A DNA stretch of 43,540 nucleotides, taken from Acholeplasmataceae bacterium. Lineage in GTDB: Bacteria > Bacillota_I > Bacilli_A > Acholeplasmatales > Acholeplasmataceae. This document shows positions 19,050-28,154 of this stretch, in pieces (position 1 is the stretch's first letter; each line of letters starts with the position of its first letter). Made by a program: the position numbers and the translations under genes. The notes under the pieces were generated by a model. It saw only the letters and a program-made list of their open reading frames with translations, had not been told where the DNA came from and did not search any database. The stretch lies in the NCBI GenBank assembly GCA_030656435.1, contig JAUSOA010000098.1, positions 1 through 43,540 of the forward strand. The letters are read 5' to 3'.

Positions 19050-20447
19050 CTAAATGACTTTACCTGGATTTAAAATATTTTTAGGGTCAAATGTCTTTTT
19101 GATACCCTTCATAATTTCGATTTGTTTATCTCCCAAAAGCTTAACCATATATTCTCTTTTAGCAAATCCAATGCCGTGTTCTCCTGAAACAAGACCACCA
19201 TAGGTAAATGCTTTCTCATACATTAGATTAAATCCTTTAGAAACCTTTGATTTCCACATCTCATCAGATAGCTCATCCTTACAAAAATAGATATGCAAAT
19301 TACCATCACCAACATGACCAAAATAAGGAATTCTAATCTCTAATGTTTTAGAAAGTTCTCTTACATATTCCAAAAATGCTCCAATACTTGAGCGAGGTAG
19401 AACCACGTCACATTCATCAATTGCAGAAGTCGATGCCTTAATGGCTTCTAGGAATCCGCCTCTTACATTCCAAACAGCACTTCTACGTTCTTCTGTATCG
19501 ACTAAGAATACATCGATTGCGTTATATGAGTTGATGCATAAAGAAGATGCAATTTCAATATCCTCTTGAATTGCGATTTCATTATTTCCATCATAGCTAA
19601 TCAGTAAATAAGCTTCAAAATTATTATGGGGTATTTTCTTTCCCAAAAACTCTTCACTATACTGAAGGGATTGTTTTTCTAAAAATTCTACAGCAGTAGG
19701 AATCACATGATCCATAATGAGTCTTGGTGCTGCTGAGATTGCATCTTCTCTATTCTTAAATGGAACCAGTAAACTAATTGTTTTCTTAGGCTTTGGTATT
19801 AATTTTAAGGTCGCCTCTACAATGATACCAAGCGTTCCTTCACTGCCGATAATTAGGTCCTTTAAGCCATATCCAGTGGAATTTTTAACAACCTTTCCAC
19901 CAAGCTTGATCAGTTCACCATCTGGAGTAATGACTTCAAGTCCACGTACCCAGTCTCTAGTCACACCATATTTTACTGCACGCATTCCACCAGCATTCGT
20001 GGAAATATTTCCACCTATGGTCGCGGTCTTTTCACCTGGGTCTGGTGCATAAAATAGACCTTCTTTTTCTACACATTCATAAATATCTAGAAGTAATACT
20101 CCTGGTTCAACACGAAGCGTTAAATTGGTTTTATCGAGTTCAATAATTTTATTCATCTTGGATGTATCCAATAAGATTCCTCCAAATAAGGGAACACATG
20201 CACCAACTAAGCCGGTACCACTTCCTCTTACCGTGACAGGAATATTATATTCAAAGGCATATTTCATAATCATTTGGATTTGATCTTTATTTGCTACAAC
20301 AACATGTGCCTCAGGAAATGCGAAAATTGTATTAAGCTCATCATGTGAGAAATCGTGTTCGATTTCATTTAATACTGTAACATGTTCTTTTCCTACTAAA
20401 GCCTTAAGAAAGCTAAAATCTTCTTCACTCATTTTTTTATAGTTCAT
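19050..20447 (-). CDS. glcD: FAD-linked oxidase, D-lactate/glycolate dehydrogenase (GlcD/LctD-like)
   Basis: VTVRGSGTGLVGACVPLFGGILLDTSKMNKI, GEKTATIGGNISTNAGGMRAVKYGVTRDWVRGLEVI, GSEGTLGIIVEATLKL, PYFGHVGDGNLHIYF, SGEHGIGFAKREYM. Confidence 0.9.
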   Translation of the reverse strand: MNYKKMSEEDFSFLKALVGKEHVTVLNEIEHDFSHDELNTIFAFPEAHVVVANKDQIQMIMKYAFEYNIPVTVRGSGTGLVGACVPLFGGILLDTSKMNKIIELDKTNLTLRVEPGVLLLDIYECVEKEGLFYAPDPGEKTATIGGNISTNAGGMRAVKYGVTRDWVRGLEVITPDGELIKLGGKVVKNSTGYGLKDLIIGSEGTLGIIVEATLKLIPKPKKTISLLVPFKNREDAISAAPRLIMDHVIPTAVEFLEKQSLQYSEEFLGKKIPHNNFEAYLLISYDGNNEIAIQEDIEIASSLCINSYNAIDVFLVDTEERRSAVWNVRGGFLEAIKASTSAIDECDVVLPRSSIGAFLEYVRELSKTLEIRIPYFGHVGDGNLHIYFCKDELSDEMWKSKVSKGFNLMYEKAFTYGGLVSGEHGIGFAKREYMVKLLGDKQIEIMKGIKKTFDPKNILNPGKVI

Positions 20448-21643
20448 GATTTTTCCTCCATGATTGAATCGATTAAGAGATTTAATTCAGGTAACACCTG
20501 ATAAATATCTCCAACAATCGAGTAATGACTAATATCAAATAGTTTATTGTTGATATCGCTATTGACTGTAATGATTAACTCCGCTTCTTTCATGCCTTCA
20601 ATATATTGAACTGCACCACTAATTCCTAAATTGATAATCAACTTTGGTTTAACGGTTCTTCCGCTCAGTCCGATTTGTTTTCTTGCATCAAACCAACCAT
20701 TTTCAATTAATGGTCTTGTGCATCCAATTTCTGCATTCAATCTCTTTCTTAAAGGCTCAATTAATTCTAAATCCTTTTGTTTCTTAAATGCTCTACCAAC
20801 TGCGATAATGACCTCTGCATCACTTAAGTCAGAGACCTTAGGCTTATGCATGATTTCAAGTAAATGGATTGTGGTATCCTTGACGATGGCGTCTGTCTTC
20901 TCATGGTGAATGACTCCATAGGGGGTAACCTTTTTAGGAGCATTAAACATTTTATAGCGAATCGTTGCCATTTGTGGACGGTGATTCGGTGTATTGATCT
21001 TCGCCATGATGTTACCACCAAAGGCAGGTCTAATTTGAAGGAGCTCACCCTCACTAGTAATATCTAGCATCGTGCAGTCTGCAGTAAGTCCTGTTTTTAG
21101 TCTTGCAGCAACTCGAGGTGCGAAGCTTCTACCACGTGGTGTAGAACCATATAAAATGACATTATTTTGATATTTTTTGTAGAATTCTTCAAAGATATTG
21201 GTATATATTTCTACATTGAATTCCTTAAATCTAGGGTGATCATATAAATAAACTTCATCGACACCATAGGTTAAGGCTTCTTCTGCAATATGGGAAACCT
21301 GATCCCCAATCACTAAAGCAATTACTTTTTCGTTTGTTTTTTCTTTAAGTTCCTTTGCTTTACCGATCAATTCCCAGGAAACATGATGGGCTTCTTGATT
21401 ATGTATTTCTACATATACTGCAATTCCCTTATATTTAGATTTATCGATTTGAACCTTTTGAGATTCAATAAACTCACAAGCACCCTCTGGTCCTTTTTTT
21501 ACACAGATTTTGCAGATTTTGCAGGACGCGTTAATGGAAAGATACGCATCCGTATACTCAAATGCGTTGAATGGACAAATATCGATTAACTTTTTGGCGA
21601 TTTCATCATTGATTTTATCTTGATTGACTTTAATATATGACAT
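20444..21643 (-). CDS. etfA: Electron transfer flavoprotein alpha subunit with N-terminal ferredoxin-like segment (LctC-like)
   Basis: N-terminal CPFNAFEY and CKICKICVKKGPEGAC; EtfA C-terminus ADCTMLDI, AVGRAFKKQKDLELIEPLRKRLNAEIGCTRPLIENGWFDARKQIGLSGRTVKPKLIINLGISGAVQYIEGMK. Confidence 0.92.
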   Translation of the reverse strand: MSYIKVNQDKINDEIAKKLIDICPFNAFEYTDAYLSINASCKICKICVKKGPEGACEFIESQKVQIDKSKYKGIAVYVEIHNQEAHHVSWELIGKAKELKEKTNEKVIALVIGDQVSHIAEEALTYGVDEVYLYDHPRFKEFNVEIYTNIFEEFYKKYQNNVILYGSTPRGRSFAPRVAARLKTGLTADCTMLDITSEGELLQIRPAFGGNIMAKINTPNHRPQMATIRYKMFNAPKKVTPYGVIHHEKTDAIVKDTTIHLLEIMHKPKVSDLSDAEVIIAVGRAFKKQKDLELIEPLRKRLNAEIGCTRPLIENGWFDARKQIGLSGRTVKPKLIINLGISGAVQYIEGMKEAELIITVNSDINNKLFDISHYSIVGDIYQVLPELNLLIDSIMEEKS

Positions 21644-21653
21644 GATTTTTCAC

Positions 21654-22445
21654 CTATAAAAATCGACTTTCTTTTAGAATATCAAACATGTCTTTAGCAA
21701 GCTTTTCCTTCTTGCCTTCAACCATAATTGCTTCTGTTCTTTTAAGAGGTGGAAATATTTCATCCACTTGAGTTGGTGAACCACTGAGCCCGTAATTATC
21801 TGGGTTTTGATCCTTTAAATCCTTTAGGGTTACCATCTTGATTTTGTAGTCCTTAAATAAGACCTTTCTTCTGTAAGATGGTAATCTAGGAACATTTGCT
21901 CCCTTATCAATTGTTATTAAGCATGGATAAAAGACTTCAACCAATTCATCATAGGTATCGTATGCACTACGTAAGATAATAGATTTTTCCTTAACTTCAA
22001 CGATTTCTTTGACATAGGGAACATGAGGTATCGATAAAAACTCAGCCATTTCAGGACCGACTTGTGCAGTATCTCCATCTGTAGTTTGTTTGCCGCAAAT
22101 AATTAAGTCGTAGCCTCCGATATGAGTCACGAGCTGAGATAGTGTATAGGAGGTCGCAAGTACATCCGCACCTGCAAATCTTCTATCACTAATTAGAGTT
22201 GCTTCATCAGCACCCATATGAAGAGCTTCACTTAAAGCACTATTTGCTGAAGGTGGTCCCATCGTGATGGAATAGACCACTGAATCTTTTCTCATGGCTT
22301 TGATTTGAAACGCAGCTTCTAGAGCATAAAGATCATAGGGATTCATTTTGACATTATTTCCATCTCGAATCAAAACGCCTGTCTTTGGATCGACTTGAAC
22401 GTTTGATGATGCTGGTACTTGCTTGATACATGTGATAATCTTCAT
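21654..22445 (-). CDS. etfB: Electron transfer flavoprotein beta subunit (LctB-like)
   Basis: MKIITCIKQVPASSNVQVDPKTGVLIRDGNNVKMNPYDLYALEAAFQIK, MGADEATLISDRRFAGADVLATSYTLS, CGKQTTDGDTAQVGPEMAEFLSIPHV. The ATG at 22445 is more likely than the ORF-track start at 22481. Confidence 0.92.
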   Translation of the reverse strand: MKIITCIKQVPASSNVQVDPKTGVLIRDGNNVKMNPYDLYALEAAFQIKAMRKDSVVYSITMGPPSANSALSEALHMGADEATLISDRRFAGADVLATSYTLSQLVTHIGGYDLIICGKQTTDGDTAQVGPEMAEFLSIPHVPYVKEIVEVKEKSIILRSAYDTYDELVEVFYPCLITIDKGANVPRLPSYRRKVLFKDYKIKMVTLKDLKDQNPDNYGLSGSPTQVDEIFPPLKRTEAIMVEGKKEKLAKDMFDILKESRFL

Positions 22446-22494
22446 TTTCTCTACCTCAACAATAATATACGATTCTAACATATCATAGATATTA

Positions 22495-22533
22495 GATTAA
22501 AAAAAGAACATGCGCCAAAAGACGCATGTTTTG
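22495..22533 (-). terminator. Rho-independent terminator after the phosphodiester glycosidase gene
   Basis: Minus strand: ACATGCG-tcttttgg-CGCATGT followed by TCTTTTTTT. Confidence 0.8.
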
Positions 22534-22567
22534 TCATCATTAGATAATTTTTTTCAGTAATTGACCC

Positions 22568-24130
22568 TTATGGAGTCACATTTTGACTCGCAAAGCTTCT
22601 TAAGAGTTCAAGGAACTTATTGATATCTTGAGGGTATACATTATAAATAATGTTTGCAGTATAATCAGAGGATTTATAGAGTGCGCCACCCTTTGCACGA
22701 ATAGATATTTCATGTGAACCAATAGGGAGTGCTAAGGATAACTGATTATCATTAACAATCGTTTCTTTTCCATCCACTAAAACACTGTAAGATATAGCAC
22801 CTTCAATACCATTAAAATGTAGGATACCACTACCATCAACAAATACATTACCTGGCATTGATAACTGACTTCTTGTATCTGGCCAAGCAGGGATTGGAGC
22901 AGGAGTTTCTTTATGTTCACCCTTGACGAAGAATACTCCGTTTGCTACACTTCGAATACGTAAATCAGAGGGCGTATTTAAGATGACATATTGTTCTGTA
23001 TCTAAATCCTTTAGGGCCATTGTAGAGGATCCGCCACCATCTAGGTTATACGCTCTATCCGCACCAAAGTGAGCCATAATTTCACCAAGTTCTCTAAGCT
23101 TGACACCATCCATGCCTTCAGGCTTATTTCTACCATCCACAACTACAAAGAATACTGTACCATCGGTTTTAATACCAATCGCAGTTCTTGGAGCTGGAAA
23201 ATCCCAGCTTGCTCCTGCATTTAAGGAAAGGTTTGCTTGTCCGTTGATGACTAATGCTTGCGCATCAGAACCAATCGCAAATCTTACATCATCCCAAATG
23301 CCGCCTAAACCTAATTGAACTACAGCATAATCATTTCCTGAAATCAATTGATCGTTATTGAATTCATGACCAACAATAATGAAATGATTGTTTTGAATGG
23401 TCACTGCATTCGAGGTTGTTTCAACTAAAGATCCCTTACCGAAATAACCTGATTTATTTTTGTTAATTTTGGTTTCAATGCCACTCATAATAACCTTATT
23501 GAATGATTCAGGAATAGCAACTAAGGAATCATCAAAGAATACTGAAACTTCGCTATTACTTTGAGGTACTTGATTGATTCTATTGATAGGAACTCTTTTT
23601 TTAAGCTGTCCTTCATCATTATAGACAAGTAACTCGTATCCATCAAACGTAGGAATACCATGAACTACATCACCGTTATCCTTAAAGCCTACAGCATTTC
23701 TATTTCCACCATAGCCTCTTTGAATGACTTCAAAGTCTCTAACATGTAGTGATAATGGTTGACCAGTGTCGTTAATGTCATAAAAGTCGCCATTCACACC
23801 TGCGATGACTCTAAAGTTTTCATATCTTTGGTGAACCTTATCGATAATAATTGGTAATCCTGACATTCCCCAGCCATGCGCTTGGAAATTATCAGCTACT
23901 ACTAGATTGATATCACTATAAAGCTTGGGGTTCGCACCTATATAATTAATAACTTGATTGGTTACAAGTCCGTCCATATCAATTGAACCAACAATCTTTG
24001 TATGTCTAACACCTTCGACAAAGACAGTTTGTTTTGTAGTTTCATAAAGTCTAAATGCTGCACTGACTTCTTGAAACTGTACAAATGATAGTGTAAATAA
24101 TAATAAGAGTAAAGCAATTATTTTTTTCAT
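22568..24130 (-). CDS. Secreted phosphodiester glycosidase family protein (NAGPA/DUF2233)
   Basis: Signal peptide MKKIIALLLLLFTLSFVQFQEVSA; RTAIGIKTDGTVFFVVVDGRNKPEGMDGVKLRELGEIMAHFGADRAYNLDGGGSSTMAL signature. Confidence 0.9.
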   Translation of the reverse strand: MKKIIALLLLLFTLSFVQFQEVSAAFRLYETTKQTVFVEGVRHTKIVGSIDMDGLVTNQVINYIGANPKLYSDINLVVADNFQAHGWGMSGLPIIIDKVHQRYENFRVIAGVNGDFYDINDTGQPLSLHVRDFEVIQRGYGGNRNAVGFKDNGDVVHGIPTFDGYELLVYNDEGQLKKRVPINRINQVPQSNSEVSVFFDDSLVAIPESFNKVIMSGIETKINKNKSGYFGKGSLVETTSNAVTIQNNHFIIVGHEFNNDQLISGNDYAVVQLGLGGIWDDVRFAIGSDAQALVINGQANLSLNAGASWDFPAPRTAIGIKTDGTVFFVVVDGRNKPEGMDGVKLRELGEIMAHFGADRAYNLDGGGSSTMALKDLDTEQYVILNTPSDLRIRSVANGVFFVKGEHKETPAPIPAWPDTRSQLSMPGNVFVDGSGILHFNGIEGAISYSVLVDGKETIVNDNQLSLALPIGSHEISIRAKGGALYKSSDYTANIIYNVYPQDINKFLELLRSFASQNVTP

Positions 24131-24142
24131 TGTTTTTTCTCC

Positions 24143-24796
24143 CTACACGGTTGGTAAAACAATATTTGTTGTTCCAATATTGTTAAACTCAATAATGAAT
24201 CGATAGTTAATTTCTCCAGCCAGTAAAAAGAAAATCATTTCAGAAATATGATTATCGACAATCGTCATTTCAAAGCCTGATAGTTCACTATCTGGAAATG
24301 AACTCTCAAAGAAGATTTGAGCATCACCTTGATTTTGTAGATTCATTAGGTATTTTCCGTTATTATAAGTAAACCATTCGATTTCAAATGCTTTAAAGAA
24401 ATCATATTCACTATTTTGGGATTGAGTGAGTGTTTGCTTCGCATAAATACTTCCCTGTGGTACGTAGTGATATAGTGTTCCACTTGAAAGCTCATAATAA
24501 TCCTTTTGTCCATCAAACTCAAATGAAGACTTTTCATCATCAAACTGAATCACGACATCATAGAGCTCAAATCCATTTTGAATGGTGATGTCTAATTGAT
24601 AATTTTTCATCGTTTCGATGTTTTTGATTGCATTCATTAAAGCAAGTTCTTCAGGTAGGTAAATAATCTGACAAACTCCATCGACATTCTCTTCATTGGT
24701 TCCACAAACAATTTCTATAGGAACTGTTTCTTCACCCTTACATGCCTGTATGAAAAATAAGCCAAAAAGCATGATTACATAAAATATTTTTCTCAT
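24143..24796 (-). CDS. Small lipoprotein of unknown function carrying the C-x10-C mini-motif
   Basis: Lipobox MRKIFYVIMLFGLFFIQACKGEE; CGTNEENVDGVC. Confidence 0.75.
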   Translation of the reverse strand: MRKIFYVIMLFGLFFIQACKGEETVPIEIVCGTNEENVDGVCQIIYLPEELALMNAIKNIETMKNYQLDITIQNGFELYDVVIQFDDEKSSFEFDGQKDYYELSSGTLYHYVPQGSIYAKQTLTQSQNSEYDFFKAFEIEWFTYNNGKYLMNLQNQGDAQIFFESSFPDSELSGFEMTIVDNHISEMIFFLLAGEINYRFIIEFNNIGTTNIVLPTV

Positions 24797-24898
24797 GATT
24801 ATAGTCCTTTCTTAGATAAACTTTTTGCTGCCATCCTATAAAATACTTCTTTACATACTCATTCTATACTTTAAAACATGAAAAAAAATGCCGAATAG

Positions 24899-24927
24899 TA
24901 AAAAAACACCTACCGAAGTAAGTGTTT
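24899..24927 (-). terminator. Rho-independent terminator after the PIG-L deacetylase gene
   Basis: Minus strand: AACACTTAC-TTCG-GTAGGTGTTTTTTT; UUCG tetraloop stem with one G-U pair. Confidence 0.85.
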
Positions 24928-24963
24928 CAATGTATAAAAAGGACATTTCATCTCCTAGGAGAC

Positions 24964-25812
24964 CTAAAGCATTTTTTGAATACGGTTTGATACGTCTTGT
25001 TTGAATCTTTCAATATACTCTAAAACATATGTTTTGATATCTAAATTGATATCTGTTACTAGTGGAGTTAAATCCATAGCAAATATTAAAGCAGTAGCTT
25101 TGTCGACTGCATGAGATGTTGAATAGGTTGCATGTGCGACACGTCTACCTGTGGTTGCAAGATCGTAGCGTTTACCACCAATGATTTGTGAATCGAAGAC
25201 TTCTACCAATGCTTGAGCAAGATTTGGATGTCCACTGACATCAAAAATCACCTTTTCATCATCAAGCATCCAATCAAGGTCTCTCCACACTTCACATCCG
25301 TAGACCTTCTTAGGTCTTAGATTTGCTGGAAGCTTACGGATTGCTTTAATGACTTTAGTAGTTACACCAATATGTGTATCATGCTTATCTGCTAAATTGT
25401 GTGTATATAGTATTTCTGGATTCGCAAGCTTGATTAACTCAGCTAATTCATCAATTATTTCCGTATTTTTAGGATCCTTTGTTTCAGCACTTGGATAATC
25501 GAGTAATGCGAGTGCTCCGAATTCTCCGATATATGCAGCCTTCTTTTGTTCAAGTCTTCTGACATTGATCATTTCTTGGTCAGTATAGTTCTTATAAAGA
25601 GAATCTCTTGCACTTCCTGAGCCACTCGTAACAACAACTCCAAAAAACGATTGATCTTCCTTCCCAAAGCATTGAAGTATACCATCATAGGCCATAATTT
25701 CAATATCATCTTGATGTGCTGCAATAGACATATGGGTAGTTTTCTTGATTGCAGTCATTACTTCTGTCTGATCAGGAATAAAGAATTCTGCTGTTTTTTT
25801 GTTTAGTTTCAT
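24964..25812 (-). CDS. PIG-L/LmbE family deacetylase (GlcNAc/chitobiose-type candidate)
   Basis: SIAAHQDDIEIMAYDGI (AHxDD zinc motif), VVTSGSGSARDSLY, LYTHNLADKHDTHIGVTTKVIKAI. Confidence 0.87.
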   Translation of the reverse strand: MKLNKKTAEFFIPDQTEVMTAIKKTTHMSIAAHQDDIEIMAYDGILQCFGKEDQSFFGVVVTSGSGSARDSLYKNYTDQEMINVRRLEQKKAAYIGEFGALALLDYPSAETKDPKNTEIIDELAELIKLANPEILYTHNLADKHDTHIGVTTKVIKAIRKLPANLRPKKVYGCEVWRDLDWMLDDEKVIFDVSGHPNLAQALVEVFDSQIIGGKRYDLATTGRRVAHATYSTSHAVDKATALIFAMDLTPLVTDINLDIKTYVLEYIERFKQDVSNRIQKML

Positions 25813-25825
25813 TTTTATACCTCTT

Positions 25826-27232
25826 TTATTTTATAGTAATATCAGGAAGACTTGCAGCAGCGACCGATTGGCCAATGCGTCTACTCTTCTCATCTGGTAA
25901 TGTGATTTCAATCTTTTCTGCTAGCTCAGGAAATTCAGTTTCAAGAACATGCTTAGCATAATTAATAACTCGGACTCCACCCTCACCCGAGGTGACTCTT
26001 CCTAGAACCAATACATGATTTATATCATAAAAATTAGCATAATTAGCTATATTATAGCCCAAATAAATACCAATCGTGTCAAATATTCTTTCTGCTGTTC
26101 TATTTCCATCATATAGTAAATGCTGAACATGCTCAAGCTTTTCCGCTGGTGATAGATTAGAATTAAGAATTAAACCGTTACTATCTGCAAGCTTAATGAC
26201 TGCGTCTTGTGAAAAGTATTTCACACCACATCCATAATCTAATGACCATTCATCAACCATGGCATCTAAATTGTAGTCCGCTGGAACAAATGCGAGTTCG
26301 TTTAACCATCCAGTGATATTTCCCTTAGCATCCACATATCCTGCGGCTTGAGAGGTTCCCATCGCAATCCCTAAAACCTGATTAGATTCTAAGCTCATTG
26401 CACCAGCAAGTGCTGTGACATCACCATCATTAGCAACCTCGATTGGAATATCTCCTAAATCCTTAGCAATCTTAATAAACATATCCTTGACATAGTGATC
26501 AAAATCCTCTTTAGGGACCTTGATGAATAGAGATGCTGCCATGACACGGTTATCAATATAAACGCCTGCAGCACTCACACCAATAGCATCTACACGAGGC
26601 ATTTTAGATGCTGCTGTTTGAATTGAACTTAAAATTCCTTGATAATGATAGTTGGGGTCTGTTTGTAATTTAGGATGCCAGATGACTTCCTCTGAATAGA
26701 TTGGTACTCCATCAACAACAGCGGAGACCTTGCGGTCTGAACCACCTGCATCAAATCCAATTCGATAGCCCTCTAAATGTCTTCCAAGTGGCTTTGATAC
26801 TTCATTAGAATCGAGTATTTGGCTTGTTGAAGTATGCTCAACAACGAATTCCTTTTCATAGATTCTAGTCATGAATTCTCGATCGAATTCACGTAAACCA
26901 CCAATTGAGTAGCATGCTTTAATATAATCAGCGATAGACTTTGGTCCGCCAAAGACTATCTTCCAACCACCTTTAATCCATAGTAAGGACTTAATCAGGC
27001 GTTCAATATAAAAAGCATTCGCTTCAAATTCGTTTTCTGATTCGTTAAAAATATAGGTTTTATATACGGAGAATATCCCTTGGTTTCTCTCAATAGCAAT
27101 TACAACAAATTCGGGATTGTTTGAGTTCATGACAGCCTTTAAGAAATTAGCGTTTGCTAAGGCGATTGGTCTGAAGTTTGGATCCAATTCAGATATGATT
27201 TTTGGTAAAACATTATATTTGAATGCATTCAT
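25826..27232 (-). CDS. ROK/ASKHA-fold sugar-kinase-like protein with about 150-aa N-terminal extension
   Basis: YRIGFDAGGSDRKVSAVVDG, AIGVSAAGVYIDNRV, IEVANDGDVTALAGAMSL, VLGIAMGTSQAAGYVDAKGNI, VLVLGRVTSGEGG. Confidence 0.75.
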   Translation of the reverse strand: MNAFKYNVLPKIISELDPNFRPIALANANFLKAVMNSNNPEFVVIAIERNQGIFSVYKTYIFNESENEFEANAFYIERLIKSLLWIKGGWKIVFGGPKSIADYIKACYSIGGLREFDREFMTRIYEKEFVVEHTSTSQILDSNEVSKPLGRHLEGYRIGFDAGGSDRKVSAVVDGVPIYSEEVIWHPKLQTDPNYHYQGILSSIQTAASKMPRVDAIGVSAAGVYIDNRVMAASLFIKVPKEDFDHYVKDMFIKIAKDLGDIPIEVANDGDVTALAGAMSLESNQVLGIAMGTSQAAGYVDAKGNITGWLNELAFVPADYNLDAMVDEWSLDYGCGVKYFSQDAVIKLADSNGLILNSNLSPAEKLEHVQHLLYDGNRTAERIFDTIGIYLGYNIANYANFYDINHVLVLGRVTSGEGGVRVINYAKHVLETEFPELAEKIEITLPDEKSRRIGQSVAAASLPDITIK

Positions 27233-27365
27233 TTTCTCATAGTCCCCTTTGTTAATATATGGATACGATTACTGTCCATTACTATCTTACTTAAAATGAC
27301 TGATAAATACAACTGCATATCCAAGGAATTCAGGTGTTTTATCACAAACGAAAAAAAACTTTCAG

Positions 27366-28103
27366 TTATATTTTTTTCTGTAGTGAAAGCATACTTGCAG
27401 CTTCTTGATCAAGAAAGAATGTAATATCTCTATGTTCTTGTAAAATCGATGCTGGACAATCGATATGAACAGCACCTTCTAGCATATCACGAACTGCTAA
27501 AGCTTTATTTAACCCTGTTGCTATCAAAACTATTTTTTTTGCATTCATGATGTTTTGAATTCCCATGGTGATGGCGTGTGTTGGCACATCGTCAATTGAG
27601 TCGAAAAATCTAGCATTATCGTGTCTAGTTTTCGCATCCAATTGAATTCGGTGTGTCTGACTTAGAAAACTTGTTCCTGGTTCATTGAAACCGATATGCC
27701 CATTTCTTCCGAGACCAAGTAATTGAATATCTAATTCATATTGATTTAATAAATCATTGTATATTTTGGCATAGTCAGCAGTGCAATCTATTTTCATACT
27801 CGGTAGATAGGTACGCTCTTTATTAATATCTATATAGTGAAAAAAATGCTTATTCATAAAGTATGCATAGCTTTGATGGTTATCTGATGATATCCCTTCA
27901 TACTCATCTAAGTTGAACGTAGTAACATCCTTATATGTTGTCTGATTGCTCTTAAAATCATGAACAAGCGCTTTATATACACCTATCATAGATGAACCTG
28001 TAGCAAGTCCTAAAACTGCTTTAGGTTGATCGTTAACGATTTTAATAATTTCCTTTGCAGCCAAATCGTAAAGCCTATCCTTCTGGTCAATAATGATCTT
28101 CAT
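27366..28103 (-). CDS. nagB: Glucosamine-6-phosphate deaminase
   Basis: AVLGLATGSSMIGVYKALV, VTTFNLDEYEGIS, HQSYAYFMNKHFF, LDIQLLGLGRNGHIGFNEPGTSFLSQTH. Confidence 0.96.
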   Translation of the reverse strand: MKIIIDQKDRLYDLAAKEIIKIVNDQPKAVLGLATGSSMIGVYKALVHDFKSNQTTYKDVTTFNLDEYEGISSDNHQSYAYFMNKHFFHYIDINKERTYLPSMKIDCTADYAKIYNDLLNQYELDIQLLGLGRNGHIGFNEPGTSFLSQTHRIQLDAKTRHDNARFFDSIDDVPTHAITMGIQNIMNAKKIVLIATGLNKALAVRDMLEGAVHIDCPASILQEHRDITFFLDQEAASMLSLQKKI

Positions 28104-28119
28104 ATTGTCTCCCTTAAGT

Positions 28120-28150
28120 AAAAATATGAGTATAAATACTCACATTTTTT
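28120..28150. terminator. Putative terminator/attenuator between the GH16 and nagB genes
   Basis: TGAGTAT-aa-ATACTCA (28127-28142), flanked by T/A-rich runs on both sides. Confidence 0.45.
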
Positions 28151-28154
28151 TTGT

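Noticed and set aside
19717-20052. Plus-strand 111-aa ORF
   Set aside because: Lies wholly within the well-supported glcD coding frame.
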